A stretch of DNA of 61,418 nucleotides from Bacteroides sp. SM23_62_1 (GTDB taxonomy: Bacteria; Bacteroidota; Bacteroidia; Bacteroidales; SM23-62). The position numbers and the translations under genes were made by a program. This document shows positions 36,216 through 45,100 of the stretch, piece after piece. Below the pieces are notes generated by a model that was not told where the DNA came from, did not search any database, and saw nothing but the letters and a program-made list of their open reading frames with translations. How positions within the stretch are numbered: the stretch's first letter is position 1; each line of letters begins with the position of its first letter. Location: assembly GCA_001304505.1 (NCBI GenBank), contig LJUQ01000012.1, forward strand, positions 1 through 61,418, read 5' to 3'.

Positions 36216-38744
36216 ATGGATGAATCCGGGTTTCGGTTCAGATATATAATCAGTTATATTCTTCCTGCATTCCTGACAATTGCGCTATTTATTTTCATAT
36301 TCTTCTTAGTTATTATTCCCTGGTTCGAATCCTGCTTGTTTGACCGTAAGCGTGAAATGATCCGTGAACTGACCTATTCAACAATCAGTATCATCGATAA
36401 TCTGAATAAGGAAACATCCACTGATTCTCTTTCTGCTGTTGAGGCCCGGAAGCAGGCCATAGATGTTATCCGGAATATGCGATATGGTGAAGAACTGAAA
36501 GATTATTTCTGGATCACAGATACAGTACCTGTAATGATCCTTCATCCCTACAGGAATGATTTGGAGGGTAAAAGGCTGGACGATTATAAAGATCCTAAGG
36601 GTAAAGCTTTATTCATAGAATTTGTAAAGGTTACAAAAGAAAAGGGTGAGGGATATGTAGATTATATGTGGCAATGGAAAGATGACTCCACCTTGATTGT
36701 TCCTAAATTATCATTTGTGAAATTATATGAACCATGGGGATGGATTATAGGAACTGGCATATATATTGAAGATGTAAAGCAGGAAATTTACAGGAGGAAA
36801 ATCCACCTTGCCATGATATCAGGTGGTATCATCCTGGTTATAACCATATTACTATCATTTATTATCAGACAAAGCCTTAAATCAGAAAGAATCAGAGAAC
36901 AGGCTGAAGAAGAACTCGAACTTTCAAAAGAGAAATACCAGGCTCTCATCGACACGTCTCCTGAAGGGACCATCATGTATATTGATGGCAGGTTTGTTTA
37001 TTCCAATATCATTTTCCTGGCCATGACAGGATACACACAACATGAGATATCACAGTTAAATTTCAGGGATATTTTCTACATCAAAACTGATCCTGATTTT
37101 TCAATTGCCAAACTTCGTAAAATATTAAATGAATCAGGTAAAACAATGAATTTCGAGGCACAGGCCAGGAATAAGGATGGAAAGTACCGGGATGTGATTG
37201 TGATGGCATCTGCTATCACTTACCTCGATAAAGAAGGCATTATTTTTATTACCAAGGATATCAGCCGGAGACAAAAATATGGGATTGAAAAAGAAACACT
37301 GACCGATGAATTACAATCATCACTTCTTTTGATGAATTTACCGGTAACATCTTTCATGAAAGAACATATAAAATGTAATATGAACCAGAGTATCTATGAT
37401 GCTGCGATACTCATGAACCGTAAAAACCAGGATGCTATCCTGGTTACCAAGGATGACAGGAATTACATTGGCATTATTACCGATTCTGATCTCCGGAACC
37501 GTGTGGTAGCAGGTGAATATCCGTTCACTAACCCGGTATATGAAATCATGAGCTCTCCTCTCATTACAATACCCGACCAGGCTTTATTGTACGAAGCCAT
37601 CCTTCTTGTTGAAGAAAAAAAGATCTCTCATCTTGCTGTTTCAGGTAAATCGGGTGATATCGTTGGTATCTTCAGTAACGAAGATCTTATCGAAGTTCAG
37701 AGAAATTCCATTTCATACCTGATTAAAGAAATTAAAAATGTAAGAACAGTCGAAAATCTTAAAAATATACATCAAAAAGTGCCGGGACTAGTAAAGATCC
37801 TCCTTGATAGCGGTGCCCGGATACAGAATATTACTCACCTGATCAGCACCATAACAGATGCTATTACAGAACGTGTTATTGAATTTGCCGTGGAAGAAAT
37901 GGGAGCGCCCCCTGTCAGATTTGCATTCCTCGTACTTGGCAGTGAGGGACGCAGGGAACAAACTATGGTCACGGATCAGGATAATGCCATCATCTATGAG
38001 GATGTTTCCTATGATAAAATATCAGAAATAAATAAGTACTTCCTTTACTTTGGACAAAAAATTAACCTCTGGCTCGACAGAATAGGATATAATTACTGTA
38101 GAGGTGATATCATGGCCGGTAATCCACAATGGTGCCAGCCTGTTTCAAAATGGAAGGATTATTTTTCCAACTGGATTCAGAACGAGACACGGGATAGTTC
38201 TCTTGGTATATCTATCTTCTTTGACTTTCGTACCGTCTACGGTGATCATCAATTCGCCGAACAACTCCGTTCCCATATCGATAAGATCTCCTACGACAAG
38301 CCGGACTTCTACCAGAGAATGGCACAGGATACCCTGAAATATAAACTGCCTCTGAATATATTTAAATCCGCTTCGGTTGATTCGCCAGGAGCTAAACCAG
38401 AAACGATGGACCTCAAAACAGGAATTATGCCTGTGACTGACTTTGCACGCATATACTCACTTTATCACCGGATAATAGAAACAAATACAATTCTGCGTAT
38501 TGAAAAAATATTCCAAAAAGGTGAGATTAATAAATCAGAATATGATGAAATCACACATGCCTATGATTTCCTTATGGGCCTCCGCTTTAAAATACAATTG
38601 GCTTCTATCCTGAATAATGAGATCCCTAAAAATATAATTTCCTCACAGGATCTGACGGAAATAGAGCGAAGTATGACTCGCAATATTTTTTCCAGAATTT
38701 CCGGTTTCCAGACCAAACTGACTAATGATCTGAAATGGAGCTGA
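36216..38744 (+). CDS. Membrane Cache-PAS-CBS-DUF294 nucleotidyltransferase signalling protein
   Basis: 842 residues. Order: TM1 (about 12-35), an extracytoplasmic single Cache domain (about 40-195, with YFWITDTVPVMILHPY and WGWIIGTGIYIEDV), TM2 (about 197-217), a coiled linker, a PAS domain (about 235-350), two CBS motifs (about 370-490), then a GlnD/DUF294-type nucleotidyltransferase with LGSEGRREQTMVTDQDNA (about 573-592; the TDQDNA acidic pair is intact) and a helical DUF294 C-domain. Known: DUF294 proteins usually pair CBS with a cyclic-nucleotide-binding domain and are cytoplasmic; here the input is a membrane Cache-PAS module. Inferred: senses a small ligand outside and transfers a nucleotide to an unknown target. 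The GT39-like gene starts 1 nt after its stop. Confidence 0.85.
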   Translation: MDESGFRFRYIISYILPAFLTIALFIFIFFLVIIPWFESCLFDRKREMIRELTYSTISIIDNLNKETSTDSLSAVEARKQAIDVIRNMRYGEELKDYFWITDTVPVMILHPYRNDLEGKRLDDYKDPKGKALFIEFVKVTKEKGEGYVDYMWQWKDDSTLIVPKLSFVKLYEPWGWIIGTGIYIEDVKQEIYRRKIHLAMISGGIILVITILLSFIIRQSLKSERIREQAEEELELSKEKYQALIDTSPEGTIMYIDGRFVYSNIIFLAMTGYTQHEISQLNFRDIFYIKTDPDFSIAKLRKILNESGKTMNFEAQARNKDGKYRDVIVMASAITYLDKEGIIFITKDISRRQKYGIEKETLTDELQSSLLLMNLPVTSFMKEHIKCNMNQSIYDAAILMNRKNQDAILVTKDDRNYIGIITDSDLRNRVVAGEYPFTNPVYEIMSSPLITIPDQALLYEAILLVEEKKISHLAVSGKSGDIVGIFSNEDLIEVQRNSISYLIKEIKNVRTVENLKNIHQKVPGLVKILLDSGARIQNITHLISTITDAITERVIEFAVEEMGAPPVRFAFLVLGSEGRREQTMVTDQDNAIIYEDVSYDKISEINKYFLYFGQKINLWLDRIGYNYCRGDIMAGNPQWCQPVSKWKDYFSNWIQNETRDSSLGISIFFDFRTVYGDHQFAEQLRSHIDKISYDKPDFYQRMAQDTLKYKLPLNIFKSASVDSPGAKPETMDLKTGIMPVTDFARIYSLYHRIIETNTILRIEKIFQKGEINKSEYDEITHAYDFLMGLRFKIQLASILNNEIPKNIISSQDLTEIERSMTRNIFSRISGFQTKLTNDLKWS

Positions 38745-38745
38745 T

Positions 38746-40860
38746 ATGCCAGATCAAAAAGCGACATCCACCCGATTTAAACTTATTGGCACAGTAATTT
38801 TTATTTTTACTCTTTTTATCATCGCCTGGTATTTTAATTACCCTGAGATCCTGCTTAAAAAACCTCAGTCTATTCACTTCCCCAGGCAGGCAGATTGTGC
38901 GTCATTAGCCCTGAATTATTACCAGAGTGATATGGATTTTTTTCATCCCGAAATCCACAACCTGACCTCCGATGATGGGACCAGTGGTAAATGTGCACCC
39001 AGCGAATTGCCGTTCCTGTATTACCTGGTGGCAATACTTTATAAAATGTTTGGGTATCATGACTTTATTTACAGAATCATCAATACCCTGATTTTCTTCC
39101 TCGGACTATTTTACTTTTTCAGGCTTCTGTATGTATTGCTGAATGATATATTCTGGTCGGTATCACTGCCTCTCATCCTGCTTTCATCACCCGTAATAGC
39201 CTATTATGCTAATAATTACCTGACAAATACCTCTGCACTGGCTTTTGTTATTATGGCATGGTTTTATTTTATCAATTATTATATTCATGGACAACATAAA
39301 AATCTTTATCTCAGCGCATTATTCTTTTTCCTTGCCGGTGCATTTAAAATAACCGGGCTTTTCAGCCTGCTATCCCTTGCGATAATATTTACTCTGGAAG
39401 GATTGAATATTATCCGTTGCCATCAGGATGGCAGAAGGATTTTTGGTAATGGTTTAAAACGGATTATCCCTTATATCCCTGGTGTCATTATTATCTTTTT
39501 ATGGATAGTTTATGCGCACCGGTATAATCAAATCCATGACTGTTATTACTTCTCAACAAGGTCATTCCCCATCTGGGATATGAATACGGAAGCTACAAGA
39601 AATGTCATCAAGGCTGTGGTTAAAATCTGGTTCACTCAGTATTTCAGTATTTGGATATATTTCTTCCTTATCATATTGTTTATTTATATGCTGGTTAACC
39701 GTCTTTCCGCTCATCCTCTCCTGTTCTATACCATTATGTTTCTTATTCCAATTGTCCTGCTTTATGTTCTGATGCAATTTTTTATGTTGAAGGATCACGA
39801 TTATTATACAATCAACATCTATATTCTGCCAATATTCATAATTATCTCTTCATTCAGCCTTATGAAGCAAAAACATTACAGACTCTTTAAATCCCTCATT
39901 TTAAAATCCCTGTTTTTTTGCTTTGTCATTTATCATCTCTGGTATGCTAAATCCAAACTGGATGAAAGATATAACAATAAAGAAAACATTTATTACATGC
40001 TTCATGATTACTATGAAATCACACCTTTTCTGGAACAGAATGGGATCCTGCTGAAGGATACAGTTATTTCCATCTCAGGTGAAACGCAGCTTCCTCTTTA
40101 CCTGATGAACCGTAAAGGATGGATTGAACACATTGAAACACAATTTGGTGAAGGAGAAAAAATCCTTTATAACAGGGATAGTACCGGTATTCAACACTCC
40201 ATAGATAAGGGGGCTAAATACATGATTGTCAGGGACCTGGAAGAACTTATCGTGAAACCATATCTTCAGAGCTATGCTACAAACCTCGTGGGCCGTTTTA
40301 ATAAGATCCATATTTTCGATCTGGTAAATAAAAATCCCAATTTTACAATCCCTGAAAGAAAGATCCTGCAGTCTATACTGTGCGATGCCGAGCAGGTTAC
40401 AAATGACAGCAAGGACTACCTTTCCTTCTCTGATTCCCTTTTATTTGAATTTGGAATAACACAGAGTGACGAAACATCATGGTCAGGAAAGTATTCTGCC
40501 AAACTTAATCCTTCACATCCCTTTGGCATGACAATAACTCTCCCACAGGTTAAGACAGGTGAGAGCTTTGCAATAGAAGTTAAATATTCCGGTGTCCCTG
40601 AAAAGGGATTGATTATTGCCTCTGCATTAACGTCTGACGTATTCTATTATAATGAAAATACGATAATTCCGGATACGGTGCCGGGCTGGTATAATATTTC
40701 TGCAGAATTCTTTGTTCCCGGGGAAATGGATGGTAAAGAAATGAAAATATATCTCTGGTATACAGGCAATGATTCTGCTTATTTTGATGATTTTAAAATA
40801 ACCAGATATAGTTCATATTCATTTGTAAATAAGGTCACAGAGGGCCACAGAGATAAATGA
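38746..40860 (+). CDS. GT39-like membrane glycosyltransferase
   Basis: 704 residues with about ten membrane segments in the first 410 residues and a soluble C-terminal part. The N-terminal loop (ALNYYQSDMDFFHPEIHN) resembles the acidic acceptor loop of the GT-C (PMT/ArnT) fold, and SELPFLYYLVAILYKMFG is typical of this class. Known: GT39-type enzymes move sugars from polyprenyl-phosphate donors to lipids or proteins on the periplasmic side. It starts 1 nt after the sensor gene. The last ten codons (NKVTEGHRDK, TGA at 40858) come from fold-back element F, so the natural C-terminus has been replaced or extended. Confidence 0.78.
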   Translation: MPDQKATSTRFKLIGTVIFIFTLFIIAWYFNYPEILLKKPQSIHFPRQADCASLALNYYQSDMDFFHPEIHNLTSDDGTSGKCAPSELPFLYYLVAILYKMFGYHDFIYRIINTLIFFLGLFYFFRLLYVLLNDIFWSVSLPLILLSSPVIAYYANNYLTNTSALAFVIMAWFYFINYYIHGQHKNLYLSALFFFLAGAFKITGLFSLLSLAIIFTLEGLNIIRCHQDGRRIFGNGLKRIIPYIPGVIIIFLWIVYAHRYNQIHDCYYFSTRSFPIWDMNTEATRNVIKAVVKIWFTQYFSIWIYFFLIILFIYMLVNRLSAHPLLFYTIMFLIPIVLLYVLMQFFMLKDHDYYTINIYILPIFIIISSFSLMKQKHYRLFKSLILKSLFFCFVIYHLWYAKSKLDERYNNKENIYYMLHDYYEITPFLEQNGILLKDTVISISGETQLPLYLMNRKGWIEHIETQFGEGEKILYNRDSTGIQHSIDKGAKYMIVRDLEELIVKPYLQSYATNLVGRFNKIHIFDLVNKNPNFTIPERKILQSILCDAEQVTNDSKDYLSFSDSLLFEFGITQSDETSWSGKYSAKLNPSHPFGMTITLPQVKTGESFAIEVKYSGVPEKGLIIASALTSDVFYYNENTIIPDTVPGWYNISAEFFVPGEMDGKEMKIYLWYTGNDSAYFDDFKITRYSSYSFVNKVTEGHRDK

Positions 40861-40920
40861 GATACACAGGGAATGCATCTCTGTGGTTCTCTTAAACACA
40901 CAGTGGCTCTCTGGGACCTT
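40831..40920. repeat. Fold-back element F overlapping the GT39 gene 3' end
   Basis: AAGGTCACAGAGGGCCACAGAG at the left faces CTCTGTGGTTCTC...GGGACCTT at the right; the outer ends AAGGTC/GACCTT are perfectly inverted. The left arm encodes the C-terminal residues of the membrane GT in the frame GTC ACA GAG (V-T-E), as in element C. Confidence 0.8.
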
Positions 40921-41018
40921 TTTTATAAATAACATCAGGATAACAATCAAAATAATTCAGTTTTTAGTACCTTAACACCCTTATTCATTTATCATTAAGA
41001 ATATTATAAGAGTGGGAA

Positions 41019-41750
41019 ATGACTTCCAGTATTAAAACACTTTCAATTATTATCCCGGCATATAATGAGGAATCAACCATCGGGACGGTTCTGGATAAAG
41101 TTGTTCAGGTTGATCTTGATAATATCAAAAAGGAGATCATTGTTGTTAACGATCATTCCTCCGATCATACAATGGAAATTGTGCAGAAGTATATAGACAA
41201 AAACCCGGATGTCGCAATCAAGCTTGTGAACCATGATAAAAACCTTGGAAAGGGTGCTTCTTTACATTCGGGTTTTAACCAGGCCACGGGCGATTGCATA
41301 ATCATCCAGGATGCTGATTTTGAATATGATCCACGCGAATATATGATTTTACTGGGTCCAATCATAGAAGGTCATGCTGATGTTGTCTATGGATCACGAT
41401 TTATGGGATCCAATCCTCACAGGATATTATTCTTCTGGCATACGATAGGAAACCGTTTCCTGACATTCCTGTCAAATATATTCACCAACCTGAATCTGAC
41501 CGATATGGAAACAGGATTCAAATGTTTCCGGAAGGAGATTATTAAAAGTATAAATCTCAAGGAAAAAAGATTTGGTTTTGAACCGGAAGTCACGGCAAAA
41601 ATATCCAGGATCCCCGGCATCAGGATCTATGAGGTCGGGATATCGTATTACGGGCGAAGGTATGAAGAAGGGAAAAAAATCAAGTGGAAAGATGGATTCC
41701 GTGCCCTTCTCTGCATTGTAAAATATAATCTCTTCAGAAAAAGAATCTGA
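41019..41750 (+). CDS. GT2 family glycosyltransferase (polyprenyl-phosphate sugar synthase-like)
   Basis: 243 residues, GT-A fold: SIIIPAYNEESTIGTVLDK, VVNDHSSDHT, GKGASLHSGFNQATGD and the DXD-type IQDADFEYDPREY. C-terminal ETGFKCFRKEII and EPEVTAKISR match the DPM1-like/undecaprenyl-phosphate mannose or glucose synthase group. No membrane segments. Known: charges a polyprenyl phosphate with a hexose that GT39-type enzymes then use as donor, fitting the GT39-like proteins encoded on both sides. Confidence 0.9.
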   Translation: MTSSIKTLSIIIPAYNEESTIGTVLDKVVQVDLDNIKKEIIVVNDHSSDHTMEIVQKYIDKNPDVAIKLVNHDKNLGKGASLHSGFNQATGDCIIIQDADFEYDPREYMILLGPIIEGHADVVYGSRFMGSNPHRILFFWHTIGNRFLTFLSNIFTNLNLTDMETGFKCFRKEIIKSINLKEKRFGFEPEVTAKISRIPGIRIYEVGISYYGRRYEEGKKIKWKDGFRALLCIVKYNLFRKRI

Positions 41751-41752
41751 AG

Positions 41753-43696
41753 ATGAGGCAGTTTAAATATCCGGACGAAAGGCTGATCGCATTCACCCTC
41801 CTGGGAATACTCTTTATATTTTTCCTGGTTATCTCCTTCCTGCAGGAAGGAACATATGGCGGAGCAGATGATATTTCACATTATAACATCTCCAGTAATG
41901 TTTTTCAATACCCGCATTTAATCCTGGATCTCTGGGGCAAACCTGTTTATACCCTTCTCGCTGCACCTTTCGCCAGGTTTGGAATGGAGGGTGTAATTAT
42001 CTTCAACATCCTCATCGGGTTGCTCACATGTTATTTCACCTACCTGATTGCCAGAATCATGCAGTATAAAGATGCCTGGCTGTTAATCCTGTTTATTTGC
42101 TTTGCTCCGATGTATACTGTGATGATTGTATCAGGAATGACAGAAATCTTATTTGGTTTTGCACTTATAGTTGCTGCCTATCTGTTTTTTAAGGAAAAAT
42201 ATATCTTTTCTTCAGTCGTTGTATCTTTTCTTCCATTTATCCGGAATGAGGGAATCGTTATTATCCCTGTTTATCTTGTCATTTTTGCATGGTATAAAAA
42301 ATGGAAAGCGATACCTTTTCTCCTATCAGGAGTATCACTATTTAGTCTGGCCGGGGCATTCTATTACCATGACCTGCTTTGGATCATTCATCAATGGCCA
42401 TATGGTGACACATCCGGTATTTATGGCAGTGGAAGTATTTTCTATTACGTAAGCAATGCGGCCAGGATCCTTGGGATTCCTCTTACTCTGATGTTTATCA
42501 CTGGATTATTATACAGCCTTACCCGATTGTTTTCTGAATTCTCATTTAAATATTCCCATAAACTCTCTGAATTATTTGTTATCCTGGGACCCTTATTTGT
42601 GTATATTGCAGCTCATTCCTATGCATGGTACAGGGGCACGGTTGGCTCGGGTGGTCTGATTCGTTTTATGACACCGGTTCTGCCCCTGGCTTCAATATAT
42701 TGCCTGCAGGGTATTAACCTGATAACAAAACCCCGGTTTATAAATATCTGGCTGAAAACAGGCATATATGCTATTCTGCTGTATTTTATCTTTATTACAC
42801 CATTTAAAGTTTATACCATCCCACGACGCTTCAATGAACCGGAAAGACTTATTTTCAAAGCCAGTCAATGGCTGAAACATCATGCACTTGATAAAGGAAA
42901 GATTTACTTTTTCGACCCCCTTTTGCAACATTATATGGGTGTTAATTATTTTGACAGGGAGAGGATTAATCAATTTCTTCCAAACCCCGAAAATCCCGGA
43001 GAAAAAATCCCCGAAGGAAGTTACATTGTCTGGGATGCCCACTTCGGAGCAAATGAAGGAAGGGTGTCGCTGAAGAGCCTTGTTGATGATCCGTCCCTGA
43101 AGTTGATTAAATTATTTAAACCTGTTAATTATTTCTGGGTTCTTGGAAAAAATTACTATAACATTTTCGTTTTCAGAAAAGACACAATGACTGAGAAAAA
43201 TTACAATTATGATCAGCTTAACACACTTTCTTTTTATAATGATGATGATATCAAACAGATAAAAACTATCCGATACATACCATTTGATATTGATACACTG
43301 ACAAATCTCCCTGATACGATCATTGCCGGACGGGCCTGTACACTGCTCGATACCACTTCCCACAGCGGTTATACGGTCAGAATCAGCGGGAATGAAATCG
43401 ATCCTGAGTTCACAGGAATTAGGGCCAGTATTTATTATTATCCCGTTGAGATACTCAGGGAACAATCATGTAGCTTACAATTATCAGTTTTCAGGGATAA
43501 ATGGAACCGCATTATTCATCATACAACCCTGCCATACTACCTTTATCATCTCCCCGGTATGTGGAACCTTATGATTGTTGAAGCCGTACTGCCGGAAAAG
43601 TTAGACAATTCAGGTGAAATTATCGTTCAGATCAGTCAATCTATAAACCAGGGAATTTATATATATGATTTACTGGTTGAGCAAATTAAATATTGA
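41753..43696 (+). CDS. GT39/GT-C-type membrane glycosyltransferase
   Basis: 647 residues with about ten membrane segments, starting 2 nt after the GT2 stop (tight coupling). The first extracytoplasmic loop has GGADDISHYNISS, the acidic GT-C type motif, followed by LWGKPVYTLLAAPFARFG; SGMTEILFGFALIVAA and RNEGIVIIPVYL are also typical of large membrane GTs. A C-terminal soluble domain (about 420-647) has no recognised fold. Inferred: transfers a polyprenyl-phosphate-linked sugar made by the neighbouring GT2 enzyme to a lipid or protein acceptor. Confidence 0.78.
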   Translation: MRQFKYPDERLIAFTLLGILFIFFLVISFLQEGTYGGADDISHYNISSNVFQYPHLILDLWGKPVYTLLAAPFARFGMEGVIIFNILIGLLTCYFTYLIARIMQYKDAWLLILFICFAPMYTVMIVSGMTEILFGFALIVAAYLFFKEKYIFSSVVVSFLPFIRNEGIVIIPVYLVIFAWYKKWKAIPFLLSGVSLFSLAGAFYYHDLLWIIHQWPYGDTSGIYGSGSIFYYVSNAARILGIPLTLMFITGLLYSLTRLFSEFSFKYSHKLSELFVILGPLFVYIAAHSYAWYRGTVGSGGLIRFMTPVLPLASIYCLQGINLITKPRFINIWLKTGIYAILLYFIFITPFKVYTIPRRFNEPERLIFKASQWLKHHALDKGKIYFFDPLLQHYMGVNYFDRERINQFLPNPENPGEKIPEGSYIVWDAHFGANEGRVSLKSLVDDPSLKLIKLFKPVNYFWVLGKNYYNIFVFRKDTMTEKNYNYDQLNTLSFYNDDDIKQIKTIRYIPFDIDTLTNLPDTIIAGRACTLLDTTSHSGYTVRISGNEIDPEFTGIRASIYYYPVEILREQSCSLQLSVFRDKWNRIIHHTTLPYYLYHLPGMWNLMIVEAVLPEKLDNSGEIIVQISQSINQGIYIYDLLVEQIKY

Positions 43697-43726
43697 AAAA
43701 CAGTGTGAAATTTAGGATAATTTTCA

Positions 43727-45100
43727 TCAAGGCTTTTTCCCCGGGAATATCAAAATAACAGTCGTTCCTTTTCCCTCAACCGATCGCAACCGGATTGTAC
43801 CTCCATGCAGGTACATGATACGGCGGCTAAGGCTTAGTCCAATACCGGTACCCTTTTCATCTGTGGTAAAAAAGGGTACAAATACCTGGTCAATGATATC
43901 TTCCGGAATTCCTTTGCCATTATCAGAAATATTTATTATTACCGTTCTATTTTCTTGCATATATGCTTCAACATTGATTACTCCGTCTGGATTTACTGAA
44001 ATGGCTTTGAGTGCATTCTGTAGCAGGTTGATCAGAACCTGTTCAAGCATTTTTCTGTCAGCAGTTACCTGTAAATCTGGAGGCTGGATTTTATTGTGTA
44101 TGATCGTTGATTCTTCAGAGCTTTCTGCGGAGCATAGCGAACACACATCATCAAATAATATTCTCAAAACCACATTTTTCATATCCGGCTCCGGGAGTCG
44201 TATAAAGCTCTTATAATGCCCGATGAAGTCGATCAATCCATTCCCGCGTTGTTCAATTAATTCCGCACTCCGGTGAATATCCTTCATGACAGGACCGGGC
44301 ACCTTCACTTCTGTTTCGGTCTCTTTCCATAAGGCTTTTATTCTGTTACCTATATTGGTTCCAAGGGTAGTAATTGGTGTTATGGAATTGGACACTTCAT
44401 GCGCAAGGACCCGGATCAGTTTCTGCCATGACTCCATTTCCTTTTCTTCGAGCTCCGATTGTATATCCTGGAACGATACCAGTTGCAATTGTTCCTTGCC
44501 CAATAAAAAACTCTTAGCCCTGAATAAAAATGGCTGGTTCTCACCCAGGGTATTTGAAAGAATAATAACTGAGCTCCCTCCTGGTTTCAATGTCTGGATT
44601 CGACTGCTAAGGCCCGGATATTGAAAATCCAGTTCAGATATATGTTTAAGATCTTTGACGTTCAGAAGACCCAGTCCTGATTCATTGACAACCTGGATAG
44701 AGCCGGCTCTGTTCCATACAAGGATACCTGTATCCATATGACTCATCACATTACGGAACAGAATATCGGAATATTCACGCTGAAGTTTTACCCGGTTGAT
44801 CTCCTCATTCAACCTTTGAAAACTGTAATGTAATCCTTTGAAGGTTTTTTCAACTTTTTCTTTCAAATGCATAAATTCAACACTTTCCTCGCCAATCATC
44901 AGAAGGAAACTTGCCAGATTGCGATTGGTTGTATTCACATAATGAATAAGCCCGGCAATCTGTGTAATGATCAGGAATCCCAGAAAGACTATAGAGAAAA
45001 ATCTTCCGGTGCTAACCAGAAACCAGAAAAAAGCGAAATTAGTGGCACTTAAAAGGATTATTCTGGTCAGTATATTCACATAGAAACTATTGTATCTCAT
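43727..45100 (-). CDS. Membrane sensor histidine kinase
   Basis: 457 residues. Two N-terminal membrane segments (about 10-55), a coiled region, a PAS-like domain (about 120-215), then H-box VLAHEVSNSITPITTLG (phospho-acceptor His), N-box QVLINLLQNALKAI, G-boxes ISDNGKGIPE and GTGIGLSLSRRIM. Known: NtrB/NtrY-type kinases pair with sigma-54 regulators. Its start overlaps the end of the response-regulator gene by 14 nt, so the two proteins are a cognate pair. Confidence 0.93.
   Translation of the reverse strand: MRYNSFYVNILTRIILLSATNFAFFWFLVSTGRFFSIVFLGFLIITQIAGLIHYVNTTNRNLASFLLMIGEESVEFMHLKEKVEKTFKGLHYSFQRLNEEINRVKLQREYSDILFRNVMSHMDTGILVWNRAGSIQVVNESGLGLLNVKDLKHISELDFQYPGLSSRIQTLKPGGSSVIILSNTLGENQPFLFRAKSFLLGKEQLQLVSFQDIQSELEEKEMESWQKLIRVLAHEVSNSITPITTLGTNIGNRIKALWKETETEVKVPGPVMKDIHRSAELIEQRGNGLIDFIGHYKSFIRLPEPDMKNVVLRILFDDVCSLCSAESSEESTIIHNKIQPPDLQVTADRKMLEQVLINLLQNALKAISVNPDGVINVEAYMQENRTVIINISDNGKGIPEDIIDQVFVPFFTTDEKGTGIGLSLSRRIMYLHGGTIRLRSVEGKGTTVILIFPGKKP

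Noticed and set aside
36310..36335. GGTTCGAATCC-like word that resembles a tRNA T-arm
   Set aside because: It is part of the coding sequence of the sensor (PWFESCL); no acceptor, D or anticodon arm lies around it.
29240..40920. CRISPR array made of the GGTCACAGAG repeats
   Set aside because: The copies are palindromic, 1-6 kb apart, separated by genes, and have no regular spacers or cas genes.
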